A stretch of 53,845 nucleotides of DNA, from NCBI RefSeq assembly GCF_000275845.1, contig NW_006766883.1, positions 2,962,045 to 3,015,889 of the forward strand. Reading direction: 5' to 3'. The stretch is from Dichomitus squalens LYAD-421 SS1. Taxonomy: Eukaryota > Basidiomycota > Agaricomycetes > Polyporales > Polyporaceae. Shown in pieces: positions 1 to 11,242 of the stretch. Within the stretch, counting starts at the first letter, position 1; each line of letters begins with the position of its first letter. The notes below the pieces were generated by a model, which worked only from the letters and a program-made list of their open reading frames with translations, was not told the origin of the DNA and searched no databases. A program made the translations under genes and the position numbers.

Positions 1-895
1 TCCCAGTAACTCCGGCGGTTGTTATCAGCTCAGGTCATAAATTATCTCGAGGCTCTACCCTTTTGGCAGCCTGCTTGATTCTCTCTCTATAGAGTATTGG
101 GATGGCTACCATGACCGGCGTAGATTGTGATCAGACATCCGAGACCATCCTACTTGAGGGATTAGGGCAGGCTACTACCAAGGCCCGCCCAGTCAAAACA
201 ATGACAGTTACTGCTATAATAGCCTGTCTTCGGCGCTCTATTTGAGCCTGATGGATAGCTTGGTGAATTTAGACAGCTGCTCTTGTGTGGACCATGGTGA
301 AGCAGGGATGAAGCAGAGCCCATCTGATAAGCCATAGCTATTGGTATACTAGATACATGTACGAGTTCAGGGCGCTTGTCTCCTCCGGACTTCACGGGTA
401 CTCCGCCCCTGTAACTCTAACTCGCGCAGAAATCCTCGGAAATGCCGCCACGTGACAAAATGCCGGTGACTCGTAACTCCAACTCTTTGCCGAACAGGCC
501 CGTAGTTTTCCCGACGAAGTTAATAAAGACTGTCCCGAAGTTTCTCTCGCCTTTCTTCGCACAAGAATTTGGCCCGTGCCTGCCGTGCGTGCGGTTGTTC
601 ATCGAAAGTTTACAGTTACGTCCGCTCGGCAACCGCACGCGTACGAGAGCATCACATGGCTCTTCTTCGATATCGTGCTTCAGTCGGCGTTATGTGGTTC
701 CCGATAACAGCTGAGCTTCTTCAAGACGTTGTCCGAGTTCATATACATATACCATGCTCCAACGTCGACTCCGGCTTACGCCCGATCGCTTCTTGACATC
801 GATTCGGTCATAGCAGTAAGTTCGTTCAAACGCGAAGCTTGGCTGTGTAGCTGACACCCGACGTATACACGCTGTAGAAACGATTGCCTGTCATC
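1..895. other. Intergenic, upstream of GH20 gene
   Basis: No convincing coding region; the open frames here are short, overlap on both strands and resemble no family I know. The right part should hold the promoter of the GH20 gene. An AT-rich TATA-like run lies at about 740-751, some 145 bp before the chosen start codon. The window edge cuts off anything further left. Confidence 0.5.
740..751 (+). promoter_or_regulatory. TATA-like element of GH20 gene
   Basis: A run of alternating AT (catatacatata) sits about 145 bp upstream of the GH20 start at 896. Spacing is plausible for a fungal core promoter, but this is position and composition only. Confidence 0.3.
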
Positions 896-3077
896 ATGGC
901 AATAACTGGAGGCATATTTCTGCGAGTGAGCAAGGCCCTTATCCTCCTGTCGATCCCCGCGTTATGTGTTGGCGGCGACGCAATCAGTCCGCAGATACCG
1001 TCTGTTGAATCTTTCGTCCCATCGAACGGCGTATTCGAGCTTCCCCCCATCGTCCACATTGTCGTAGACAACGAATATGCAAGTCACGGAAGCCCATCGC
1101 TCCTCGATTTCGCGAAGGTCTTCCAAACGGACCTGGAGGAAGCAATACCCTATGTGACTAACACGACCATCTCGCTGTCGCCACTCGATCCTGATCCCAC
1201 ATCGGACATCCCCACGATCTATCTAACCATCAACTCATCTGCTCAGTTCACCCTCTATAACGGACAGCCTACCGACGAGGGATACCAGTTCGAGGTCACC
1301 CCTGATACGTACCGGATCACTGCTCTCGCGCCCATCGGTGTTTGGTGGGGCACCCGGACCTTTCTGCAACAGGCTGCGGTCGATCTCGCCCAGGGCGCAA
1401 AGACCGTGTCTTTCCCTGCGGGCCAGGGTGTTGACTCTCCTGGGTGGGAAGTACGTGGCTTCATGTTGGATGCTGGCAGACACTGGTTCGAGGCATCCTT
1501 CCTGGGTATGAGTCTCTTCTTTGTCCGGGTTTCAATGTCGCTCAATCCAAGTGCATCTCGCAGGTGACCTCTGCATATATGCGTCTTTCTTCAAGCTCAA
1601 CGAGTTGCATCTCCACGCCTCTGATAACCTCTGGAATCCAGCTTTCCTATACGGCGAGGGCAACGAAGGATGGGAGAAACTCTACGCGGCGTTCAGGTTT
1701 CAACCTCCTGCGGGTTCCGCTCTTGATGGCCTTGTGCCTAGGAAGAACGAGAGCTGGACGAAGCAGGAGTTCCTTGATCTGCAGCAGACGTGCGCTAGTC
1801 ACGGCGTCACCATCATACCAGAGGTTGACACGCCAGGTCATTCCCTTGTCATAACCCAATGGAAACCGGAGCTCATGGAGTCTGGCCAACCCGACCATCT
1901 CAACCTATCGTATCCCGAAACAATCCCGACTATTAAGTCTATCTGGGACGAGTTCCTGCCCTGGTTCTCTGCAGCTGAGGTGTCTATTGGCGCTGACGAG
2001 TACGATGCCTCCCTCGCCAACGACTACATCTCTTTCGTGAACGAAATGTCGACCTACATTGGCGCGCAGTTCAACAAGTCCATCCGCATCTGGGGTACGA
2101 ACGAGCCTAGCACGGCGATGTCGGTCTCAGAGAACATTACGATCCAGCACTGGGACTTTCCCGGCGACGACATCCCTGTCCAGCTCCTCTCGCAGGGTTA
2201 TCGTGTCATCAACTCGGAGCAGACTTTTCTGTACTTAGACGGAAAGACATCCGAGGACAACCAATTTCCACAGCAGCTCAGTGAGGATCTGCTCTGGTCT
2301 GGAGCCCCAGGCGGGAAGGGCTGGGCGCCGAACATCTTCTCGGCTACGGACCCGACGAACAACACCACTCCAGACGCTCCGAACCTTCGCGGTGCGATCT
2401 TCGCGCTCTGGAATGACTGGGGCAATAACGCGACGACCGCGCTCGAGATCTACTACCAGCTCGCGAAGAGCGTTGCCCTGTTCAGCGAGAAGGCGTGGGC
2501 GGGGAGCGATGTCCGTGCGACTGCCCTCACCCGTGACCAGTTCGACACTGTATACCCCGCGCTGACTGCAGCAGCCCCTGGGCAGAACCTTAACAGAGTG
2601 GTCAAGCCGAAGTACGGAAATGTCGTATATGAGTTCCCCGGGACCTACAGCACTCTCAGCACGGAGATCACTTCCGTCGGTCCGCCATATACCCTCTCCT
2701 TCAGCGTCAAGCCGGACCCGAGGTCGCCTGATACAGGACTTCTTTTCTCTGGTATCGATTCCAAGCTTCACGTGGCTAACCTCACGTTCGAGGCTACCGG
2801 TCAGCTATATGCGCTCGGCTACGTACTGCCAACAGACAAGTACACGTCTGTGTCCATTCGCGCGACGCGCGAATATACATACGCGGTCATCGACGGGGAC
2901 GAGACCAACCCACGATACTGGTATACGCTTATGGACATCTGGGGTGACTATATGGCGCTGGGCAACATGTCATTCGCTGCGCCGTCACACAACATCGGAG
3001 GAAGCGGATTTTCCGGTGAGATCAGGGATATCAAATTGACACTGGAGGGCAAGCAGGTGGCGGCGATACTGAGGTGA
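896..3077 (+). CDS. Secreted GH20 beta-hexosaminidase-like enzyme
   Basis: Two exons, 896-1505 and 1564-3077, joined across a 58-nt GT-AG intron, give 707 residues. A hydrophobic N-terminus (about residues 12-26) looks like a signal peptide, so the enzyme is probably secreted. The first part matches the alpha/beta domain that precedes GH20 barrels. The barrel follows, with ASDNLWNPAF, EVDTPGH (about 290-296) and the catalytic pair D338-E339 in SIGADEYD. GH20 enzymes cleave terminal N-acetylhexosamines by substrate-assisted catalysis, using the acetamido group with an Asp-Glu pair. In a fungus the likely roles are chitin or glycan turnover. The signature is ADEYD rather than the common GGDE, which suggests a divergent subfamily. 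The last 170 or so residues are beta-rich and may be a LamG/concanavalin-like module (inference). An upstream in-frame TTG at 884 was not used; ATG 896 is the first ATG of the frame. Confidence 0.85.
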
Positions 3078-3940
3078 GCGGTTATCTGCACGGCTGCAAC
3101 TTTGGCTGACTGTCACCTCGTCTTGGCAGTTAGCGTTCCTTTGTAACAGAGCAAAGTCTAACCATCGCTGTATTTCCCACTGCGCGCGCAGGGTGTGAAT
3201 GTAGCAGGGAGCCGGGCTACAGCAGCTTCTCAGGCTCTCTACCCACCGGACGAGCCTTCCGTGGTGGAGGCTTCCCTACCAGTCCTTGGCAGTCCGTATC
3301 GGTTGGAGCAAAACGCACGCCTATCACTGCGACTATAACCATACGCTGCACTCACTCTTCTTAGGTGTCGTAAATTACGAGAACCGTTCAACATCGTCCG
3401 ACAGTCGCCCTGATGCGACCCCCGGCTTTCACAAACAACCACGCAACCTTCGTTTCGTGCATAATCGTATGGCGTAAGTGACCTTTACCATTCAGGCAGA
3501 TAGCTCGAACTGACGCGGCGAGCGATTCGCAGCATAGATTAGGTTTGTTCATACAGCCATTCGCGACTTGAGACGGAGATGATGGCAATGACGACGAGGT
3601 ACAGTTTAGCTCTAAATGTGCACGTTGACGGCAGATGTCTGCCCGACGCATCGTGTGCCGGCGGTATTTGAGCGCAGCGAGTAGCCGACACTCGCGGCAT
3701 TTCTGCGCGCAACGGCGGCTTCGCCTCTTCGGTTGCGCTTGGCTAGAATGCGGCGGGGTTCCCTTGGGATTGCGCTGGCGTGGAGAACTCATCCTTGTTC
3801 CTGCGCGGCTTCGGGCTGACAAGATATAAGCCCTCCAACCCACCCTCCATTTTCAGGCGGACTGCAGTTCGTCGGTTTCTCCTTCCTTCCTCGCTGCCTT
3901 GAAACAAGTCCTCGCCGCATTCTCTCTTCCATCAAGCACT
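3078..3940. other. Intergenic, laccase promoter region
   Basis: This 860-bp stretch separates the GH20 stop codon from the laccase start. A 151-codon frame on the minus strand (3388-3843) has an irregular, Arg/Ser-rich composition and no recognisable motif, so I treat it as chance. Two heptamers, TGCGCGC at 3181-3187 and 3704-3710, fit the TGCRCNC metal-response consensus often noted in fungal laccase promoters. That is a string match only. Confidence 0.45.
3825..3830 (+). promoter_or_regulatory. TATA box of laccase gene
   Basis: TATAAG lies 111 bp before the laccase ATG at 3941 and is followed by a pyrimidine-rich leader, as expected for a strongly expressed fungal gene. The assignment rests on motif and position. 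Confidence 0.55.
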
Positions 3941-5908
3941 ATGGGGCTCTCTCGATCTGTGTGGTCCCTCGCCGCGCTGGGCCTTCTCTACGCGCGTTTT
4001 GTGGCTGGTGCCGTCGGTCCTAAAGGAAACCTCAATATTTCCAACGCGGACATCTCCCCCGATGGTTTCACTCGTGCGGCTGTCGTGGTGAATGGCCAGT
4101 TCCCTGGTCCCCTCGTCTCCGGTAATATGGTATGTCTACAATGTGTGAGGCTGTTAACGTCGATACTTAAGTAAAATGCAGGGAGATAACTTCCAACTCG
4201 ATGTCATCGATAGCTTAGAGAATACCACCATGCTCACCGCAACTTCTATCGTACATATCACGCGTCTTAAAGCTGAAGCTTGATCCTGACCTTCTTAACC
4301 TGCAGCACTGGCATGGGCTCTTCCAGATGGGCACCAACTGGGCCGACGGACCGGCTATGGTGAACCAATGCCCGATCTCGAAAGGCAACTCCTTCCTCTA
4401 TGACTTTACGGCTACGGGCCAGGCCGGCACCTTCTGGTACCATAGTCATCTGTCCACCCAATACTGTGATGGTCTCCGTGGACCCTTGGTTGTCTACGAC
4501 CCCAACGACCCGCATTCGAACCTCTATGACTACGACAATGAGACCACCATCATCACGCTTGCGGACTGGTATCACACTGCGGCTCGTCTTGGGCCCCGCT
4601 TTCCGTGAGCGTACGCCTCAGATACACGGTTGGAAATCTTACTGACTTATGATTCAGTACCGGCCCCGATTCCGTCCTCATCAATGGCCTGGGCCGCTTT
4701 GCCGGTGGAAACTCTTCGGAGCTTGCAGTGGTCAATGTTACTCAAGGAAGCCGCTACCGTTTCCGTCTTGTTTCCATTTCCTGCGACCCGAACTTCACTT
4801 TCTCCATTGACAGTCACAACATGTCGATCATCGAGGTTGACGGCGTTAATCACCGGCCTCTAGTTGTTGACTCGATCCAAATCTTTGCTGGGCAGCGATA
4901 CTCCTTTGTAGTAAGTCTCCGTATTGAAGGAGGCAAACGAAGATACTCAGTCTCCGATATAGCTTACAGCTGACCAAGACGTACACAATTACTGGATTCG
5001 TGCTCAGCCCAACATTGGTACCACGACTTTCGACGGCGGCGTGAACTCCGCCATTCTCCGCTACACGGGTGCTGCCAAGATCGAACCTTCTACTAACCAG
5101 ACGACTTCTGTCCTCGCGCTCAATGAGACCGATCTCATTCCTCTGCAGGACTTGTCCGCTCCTGGTACCGCTGAGGTCGATGGAGTTGACCTCGCCCTGA
5201 ATCTGGACTTCTCTTTTGTAAGCGCCTTTCCTGGCATACGTTTATGGTGCTAACACGCTTGTGACTACAGAACGGCACAGAATTCTTCATCGATGGTGTT
5301 CCATTCGTTCCTCCCTCCACTCCCGTCCTTCTGCAGATCCTCTCTGGGACCACCTCCGCCTCAAAGCTCCTGCCAAATGGGAGCGTCTACTCTCTGCCCT
5401 CCAACTCGACGATCCAGATCTCTTTCCCCTTGAATACGACTGCGACACCGGGGGGACCGCATCCCTTCCACTTGCATGGGGTAAGTACATTCATCCTCTA
5501 ATGGCTCTCTGACATTTTGGACTCATAACGCACTTCAGCACAAATTCTGGGTTGTGCGATCTGCCGGGAGTTCTACCTACAACTATGACAACCCGGTCCA
5601 GCGTGATGTAGTTAGCACTGGCGCAAACGGAGACAACGTCACCATTCGCTTCAACACGGACAACCCGGGCCCCTGGTTCCTCCACTGCCACATCGACTTC
5701 CATCTCGAGGCTGGCTTTGCGATCGTCCTGGCTGAGGATACCCCGGATGTTGCCAACACGACTACGCCGAGCAGTAGGTTTCCCCCGTTTCAGTCTGCCG
5801 TTCATACTGACCGCGTACTGTGCAGCCGCATGGGAGAACCTTTGCCCGACTTACACAGCTACCTATCCCAGCGGCATCTCCAAGCGTCGCTCTCTGCCCG
5901 ATATTTAA
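3941..5908 (+). CDS. Laccase (multicopper oxidase, high-redox type)
   Basis: Eight exons (3941-4129, 4182-4250, 4306-4604, 4658-4910, 4963-5217, 5271-5480, 5539-5773, 5826-5908) encode 530 residues, the usual size for basidiomycete laccases. The enzyme oxidises phenols by one electron each and reduces O2 to water. A signal peptide covers about residues 1-22. All four copper-binding segments are present: HWHG (87-90), WYHSH (to H134), HPFHLHGHKFW (419-429) and [12 protein letters not shown] (474-485). The residue ten after the type-1 copper cysteine C475 is Phe485; in this family Phe at that axial position goes with high redox potential. The long conserved cupredoxin segment with NWADGPA and QCPI follows the first copper motif. 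Introns are 50-60 nt with clean GT-AG borders. Expected role: extracellular lignin or phenolic oxidation, pigment formation or detoxification; which one cannot be read from sequence. Confidence 0.96.
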
Positions 5909-6354
5909 GGTCTGGAGTTTAGCTCCCACAGATGACCTTCCGCACTACGAATTGGCCTTTACTCCCCAACACTCGTAAACCCGTGTGCTTCGTGACCATG
6001 GACCCCCCAGCTTCCTTTGGGACACTATAGTACTCATTCGTTTGTGTATCTCGTATGGAATCTACACACTCCTTTCGTTTGCACGTTCATTTCAAGATGC
6101 ATGAAGTACCTTCCCCATGCACGTGTAGTTCTCGGTATAGCGTACCGCACGCCAGTTGAGTGTTGGAATCGCGTTGCTAGGATCTCTGCTCGAGTCAATG
6201 TACCGCATAGCCTTAATCCGGTGAACTTCCTGTCGTGCTTATACAGGCGAACATAAGGACAAAACTGATGGGAGCTCGCACCACATTTCTTTCGTCCAGA
6301 CTATATCACCATAGCGTCAATGCCAGGAATACACACGTAGGTATACAAATTCGT
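5909..6354. other. Intergenic between convergent genes
   Basis: This stretch holds the 3' regions of the laccase (+) and Nog2 (-) genes, which converge here. No coding potential is seen beyond short frames. Confidence 0.6.
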
Positions 6355-8589
6355 CTATCGTCTCCGCCTTCCACCGCTCTTGTTGCCGCTCTGCAACGAC
6401 TTCAGGATCGCCGCTTTGTGGCGGTTCTTGTTCTTCACATTCGCATTTGTGTAGAAATTTGTCGCCTTTTTCTGGACAATGCGCACAGGTGAGTGCATAA
6501 GATACGAATGATCTACTGGCGACATGTACCTTGTTCGTTCTCAAACGGGGCTCTTTCTGCGCCTTTGAAGGCTCCTCTTCTGACTCATCCGACGCGACGG
6601 CTTCATCATCGCTGGATTTGCCAGAGAGCGCAGAGAGCTCTTCCTGATAGCTCTGCTCCGCGTCCTCAGGCACCTGATCGCCCTTGAACACGTCGTTCCA
6701 GCCAAGGTTCTCTTCCTCCTCTTCCTCCTTCTCCTTCTCCTCGTCGTCGTCCTCGCTCTCTTCAATCTCTTCTCCTGTGTCCTCTTCCGACCCGTCTTCT
6801 TCGAGAGGGCGGACATCGTCACCGACAAACGAGTTCTTCTGCATGATCGAACCCAAGTGCTGGCTGACGTGCAGCTGCCGCTCAGGCTCCTCGACGGCAG
6901 CGGCCTTGCCCTTGCCCTTCGCGTCCTTCCCAGCAATTCGCGCCTTTTTCGCCTCTGCCTTATTAAGCTCCTCCGTGCGGTCCGGAGGCGGGACGAAGAA
7001 CGGGATCCGGCCGCGCACCCAGTCGCTTAGCAGGATCTTCGCGACGGCCTCACGGTCCGGCTCGCCGCCCTTGAGGAGGCGGCCCTTCATGCGCGCGAGC
7101 TTGTCGAGGAACGCCTCGGGGTCCCAGCCCTCAGAGGGATTGTCGGGGTCGGGGAGTGGCACGCCATATGTGCGCGAGAGGTAGATGGGTTTCACGCGCT
7201 CCATGAGCGTCGGGATGTGCTCCGAGGGGGTGGCGAGTGCCTCTACGCGTACGACGCCCTTGAGCACCGTGGAAGTCTGGGAGTCTTTAGCAGACGTCGG
7301 GACAATTCCGGGGCAGTCGATGAGGTATATGCGTTTGGTGAGCGTGATGTACTGCCAGACCTTGGTCTCGCCGGGGACGGGGGCGACGTTGCACACTTTG
7401 CCGGCTTTGAGGGTATTGATGACGGAAGACTTGCCAACGTTGGGGTAGCCGATGAAGCCGACGGAGATCTGCTTCTTGTCGGAGTGCAGCTGGGAGAACT
7501 GGCGAAGGAGCTGGATGAGTGAACCTTTGCCGAATGAGTGGTTGGGCGAGGCATGGAAGGCGAGTGTGGGGTAACGGGGGGTGAGCTGTTGGATGTAGCG
7601 GGCCTGCATAACAGGAGGATCTGTCAGGACATGCCATAGACGAAACAGTGGAAGTGGAGCGTACCGTGACCCAGTTTGGCACCAAGTCGCACTTATTGAT
7701 GACAAGGACGACTTGCTTGTGCGCCTTCTCCTTCCGGACAAACTCCAAGACGGACTCACAAAGCGTTCCCATCGGGTCGCGAGCATCGATGACATGAATG
7801 ATTACGTCGGAGGAATCGATGACTTTGTAGAGCTCGCCGTAGATGCGGCGCGACGTTCCCTTCGCATAGATGGGCTCAATGATATCCGCGTGCGTCTGGA
7901 AATCGTCTCCGCCGGACGTTGATGCCGCAAGTCCGTCTTCCCCTTGCGTCGCGTTCTCTCGTTCCTCTACAGCCGCTTCGCTTGCTTTGCTGAGCTCTTC
8001 AAATGTGCCCACATCCAGACGCGGCTTCTTGCGTTGGGCCTTGGGACCGAACGTGTCCTTGAAGGCCTCCGTCTCAAGGATATGCGAACGCTAGGAACCG
8101 ATTGGTTTAAACCTACCATAGATAGTGGAGCAGCACAACGTACCTTGCGTATGTTCGGGTTAGCAGCATCGTCTAGGAGAGCCATTGGCAACTTGTTGCG
8201 ACGCAACAGCACGGAATAGGGGTCATCCTTCTTCCCAGCAAGACTTGTCCGGAAGTGATCCAAGGCGGTCTGAGAAATCACCCTGGTGTTCCCTAGAAAA
8301 AGCGTGAGTTTCTGGCAAACGCTGTCTGTCTAGGGTAGGGCGTACCAAACCACCGTCTATCAGGCTGTACCCTTCCCGGTTTCGTCTCGTCTTCTCCCTT
8401 CTGGAACGCGGCTGCCTGGATGATCCTACCGTCCTTGTCGCGGACGGCCTTGCCGCCCTTGAGCATCTTGAGCCGGTTTGCGGTTTTTGCATCGTGGTAG
8501 AAGTTCTCGCCTTTGACCTTCTTGATGTACGGCTGCGACGCAGAAGAGCGAGTTTTGGAGGAAGACGGGCTTTTCTTTGGGGGCGCCAT
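6355..8589 (-). CDS. NOG2: Nucleolar GTP-binding protein 2 (Nog2/Nug2)
   Basis: Five exons on the minus strand (8589-8346, 8292-8144, 8090-7665, 7603-6530, 6471-6355) encode 669 residues. The product is the YlqF/YawG-type circularly permuted GTPase that acts in pre-60S ribosome maturation and export. The N-terminal NGP1NT region contains RRWFG, NPNIRK and [14 protein letters not shown]. The G motifs come in permuted order: G4 NKCD (263-266), then G1 GYPNVGKSS (325-333), then G3 DCPG (369-372). Downstream there is an acidic Glu/Asp/Ser tract (about residues 490-590) and a basic C-terminus with [13 protein letters not shown], both typical of eukaryotic Nog2. The start codon at 8589 gives a basic MAPPKK N-terminus that fits nucleolar targeting. 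The gene runs convergent to laccase and divergent from the uS15m gene. Confidence 0.96.
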
Positions 8590-9805
8590 GGTCGTCGAGG
8601 GCGTCGAGGACGTTCAGTATGGGCTAGTACACCAAGCGCTCGCACGATTTTTGGTAGACAGGCCTTACCACGTGCTCCGCTAGACACCCAGATTTGGGAC
8701 CCGGCCCACCGGCCCGTCATCCACTCTGGTTCCTGCTCACTCAGAGTGCGATGCTCTTCTCTCCTTGACTCGGGCTCATGGCCAGATCAGATGCGACAAG
8801 ATATACCCTGTCAAGCTTGTAAGAACTCCGAAGCTTCCCTTGAGCTGTGAAACTTCGTAGTATCTGAATCCCCAACCGTCTCGCTGCATGCCGTTCAGAT
8901 CCGGGTCGAATCTACAAATGCATCAATTTTGGGACCGCACTCTCAGTTGACATACGGCCTCAAGTTATCTCACTCCAGTTAACACGAGCTATCGTTCCTG
9001 GAAACTTGGGCGCAGAGACATGTGGTCCGACGTAGACAGGTGGGAACATGTATGTCGACGTTTGCGTGTGCATGAGTAATTCCTCTGGCGGTTCGCCCTC
9101 GGTCCAACAATTGCGGGACTGGTCAGCCTTGCGAGTTACTGGTTTCACCGTCTTAGCACCACAAGGTGCCGACCACCAGGCTACACACTACGCACAGGTT
9201 TTCAGGTACCGAATGTCTGGGAGGCCGAAGGGTAGTAGGGTAGTAGGCATGCGTGCCAGGTTTCCGTCATCGAGATATTCATGCCTGGAGTACTGAGTGG
9301 TCCAACACCAGTTGTCAGAAGGTTTCCACGTATTCCAGGCATCGTTTCAGATAGCTCGACGGAATGCAACGTCGAAACGTTTGGTTCCCAATGAGCAAAA
9401 TTCCGCCACCATAGAGAACAACGTGATTTTATTGCCACCAAGACGAATACAAGGGGAGATAGGATGTCACAGGGATATGTCGACATGCCGCAACATGGAA
9501 AACTGAGCTACGACACTTCCTAACCTGCTTAGGCAAAGCCATGATCTCGAGAGGACAGGACTCGAAGAGTCACTGGCACTGTCACCAACGGTCGAGCGAG
9601 CTACGTCGAGCAGCGTGGCATATCTCTCTTGAAGAAAAGAAGAGAAAACTGCTCAACGGCGCTGGCTATATACTCTCGCCCACGTGGCTCAAGCGAGGTT
9701 CTCACGGCCGCGGCTCAGTGCCAAACGGGCGCTCTTGCGGCACGCGCTCACAAACTCGGACTCCAGCTGGTCACCTCCTCTCTTCTCGGCTCGACGGCGT
9801 GCACG
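8590..9805. other. Divergent intergenic, Nog2 / uS15m
   Basis: About 1.2 kb separates the Nog2 start (-) from the uS15m start (+). It must contain both promoters. Short frames on both strands show no family resemblance. No tRNA-like fold or repeat was noticed. Confidence 0.5.
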
Positions 9806-10772
9806 ATGCTGGGGGCACAATTGGCGCAGTGTGAGTCTTGCATGCACCCACAGCGTGTTTGTGTGGAGTCCGTCTCACAGGAGTCCGCCCAGGTTCGCGA
9901 ACACTCGCTTCGTCGAGTTCGGCACGCGCTGGCTCCCTCCACACCTCTGCCGTTCTCCAAGCCGTCTCAACACGGACGCGCAGGTCCCAGCGAACACTCA
10001 AAGCGAACGTCCAGCGGCGCGAGGAGCTTGAGCGCCAGGCGCAACAAAACCGGCCCCACGTCGTCCTTGGGCACAAAGCCGGGCACGAAGCCAAGTGGCA
10101 GAACTCGGACCTCGCACAGGTGCTCATCACGGAGGAGGACATCCGCAACGTGCCCAAGGCATCTGTAGACCCCAAGTCGCACGCGTTTCATCAGACGACG
10201 TTCTTCAACTACGGCATTGGGGAGAAGGAGAAGGAGCTGCTGTTCGACGCGCTGCCGAAGATGACGGTGCAGGGGCTGGTCGAGGTGAAGGGGCCCAATG
10301 CGAGTGGACAATCGTTATCCAGCGACTACCAGATCGCGGAGACCATAGAGCTGGGAAAGAGTGTGTGGTTTGCACGGCTAGTCGACCTGCGGAACGCGAA
10401 CGCGCGGGGTATTGCGTACGAGAACCGTCGCCGGATCGTCGCGGCCTTCTCAGAGCCAGAGAACCCCACAGATACTGGACGGCCAGAAGTACAAGGTGCG
10501 CTTCGCATCTCCTGTCGCGACGTCGTCCTTCGCTGCCAACCTATCTTCCTACCTGTGCAGCGGCCCTTGTGACCTACCAGATCCGCAAACTCTGGGAACA
10601 CTTGGGCAGGTGTAAGAAGGATATTGCGAATCGACGCAGCCTCCGGAAGCTTGTCCACAAGCGAGCGAAGATCCTTCGGTATCTCAAAAGTGTGGACGAG
10701 GACAGGTACGATCGGATACTGGAAAGACTAGGCTTGGAGCGGAGTGCTGTGGAGGGCGAGTTAGTGGTATGA
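9806..10772 (+). CDS. Mitochondrial small-subunit ribosomal protein uS15m
   Basis: Three exons (9806-9830, 9893-10495, 10561-10772) give 279 residues. The C-terminal third is a ribosomal protein S15 domain: ALVTYQIRKLWEHL, then RRSLRKLVHKRAKILRYL and a closing helix with YDRILERLGLE. These match the helices with which S15 binds the small-subunit rRNA. The long N-terminal extension and the Arg/Ser/Ala-rich first 50 residues fit a mitochondrial targeting sequence. The first exon is only 25 nt (MLGAQLAQ). It is inferred because the main frame has no upstream ATG, only a TTG at 9838; using the acceptor at 9892 avoids a stop that the earlier CAG at 9880 would create. The S15 assignment is firm; the first exon is less sure. 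Confidence 0.85.
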
Positions 10773-11242
10773 TATGCATATCTTAGACACAACGTATTCT
10801 TGTCGCAGCCCACCCTACTTTAATATCGTCCATGCTTCTCTGAGATCCGTGTGCCCCTCTGTTGCGCTTGAGCTGCGCTCGCAGAGGTGCCTCGCTACGC
10901 TGCCTAGCGCAATGCCGCGAGGCATGATTGCGACTCGGTACAAAAGGATCGCATCCTCTGGCTCGTAAAGCAGCTCCGTCCGCACTTTTCGCTCGCAAGA
11001 CTTGGGGGCTGCCGACGTTAAACAGCCGATTTCAAGGCCCAAAATCCTGACGCTCTCACGGACAACGACGACAGTTTCCATATTTGGGTGAGTGAGCGCA
11101 CTGCGGCTGACGACGGTGGCGGCGGGATTCCCCTTGCTTGGACTCTTGGAGTATTCTTTACTGACCGACGTCGGTCTCCGCGTCCAGACCTTCCATCCAG
11201 CCATGGCCCTCCGTACGTGCAGTTCTCTTCTTCGTCGTTCAG
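10773..11242. other. Intergenic, uS15m to RhoGEF
   Basis: This stretch holds the 3' end of the uS15m transcript and the presumed promoter of the following gene in the same orientation. An ATG at 11202 in another frame might belong to an upstream exon of the RhoGEF gene, ending near the GTACGT at 11213. I could not decide this. Confidence 0.4.

Noticed and set aside
3388..3843. 151-codon minus-strand frame between GH20 and laccase
   Set aside because: It covers the TATA box region of the laccase promoter, its composition is irregular and no motif is seen.
896..5908. GH20 and laccase as part of a biosynthetic or degradative gene cluster
   Set aside because: Only two neighbouring secreted enzymes; the next genes are housekeeping. 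No transporter, regulator or backbone enzyme is adjacent.
6700..6790. Pyrimidine triplet run that looks like a microsatellite
   Set aside because: It is the coding sequence of the acidic Glu/Asp tract of Nog2, not a free repeat.
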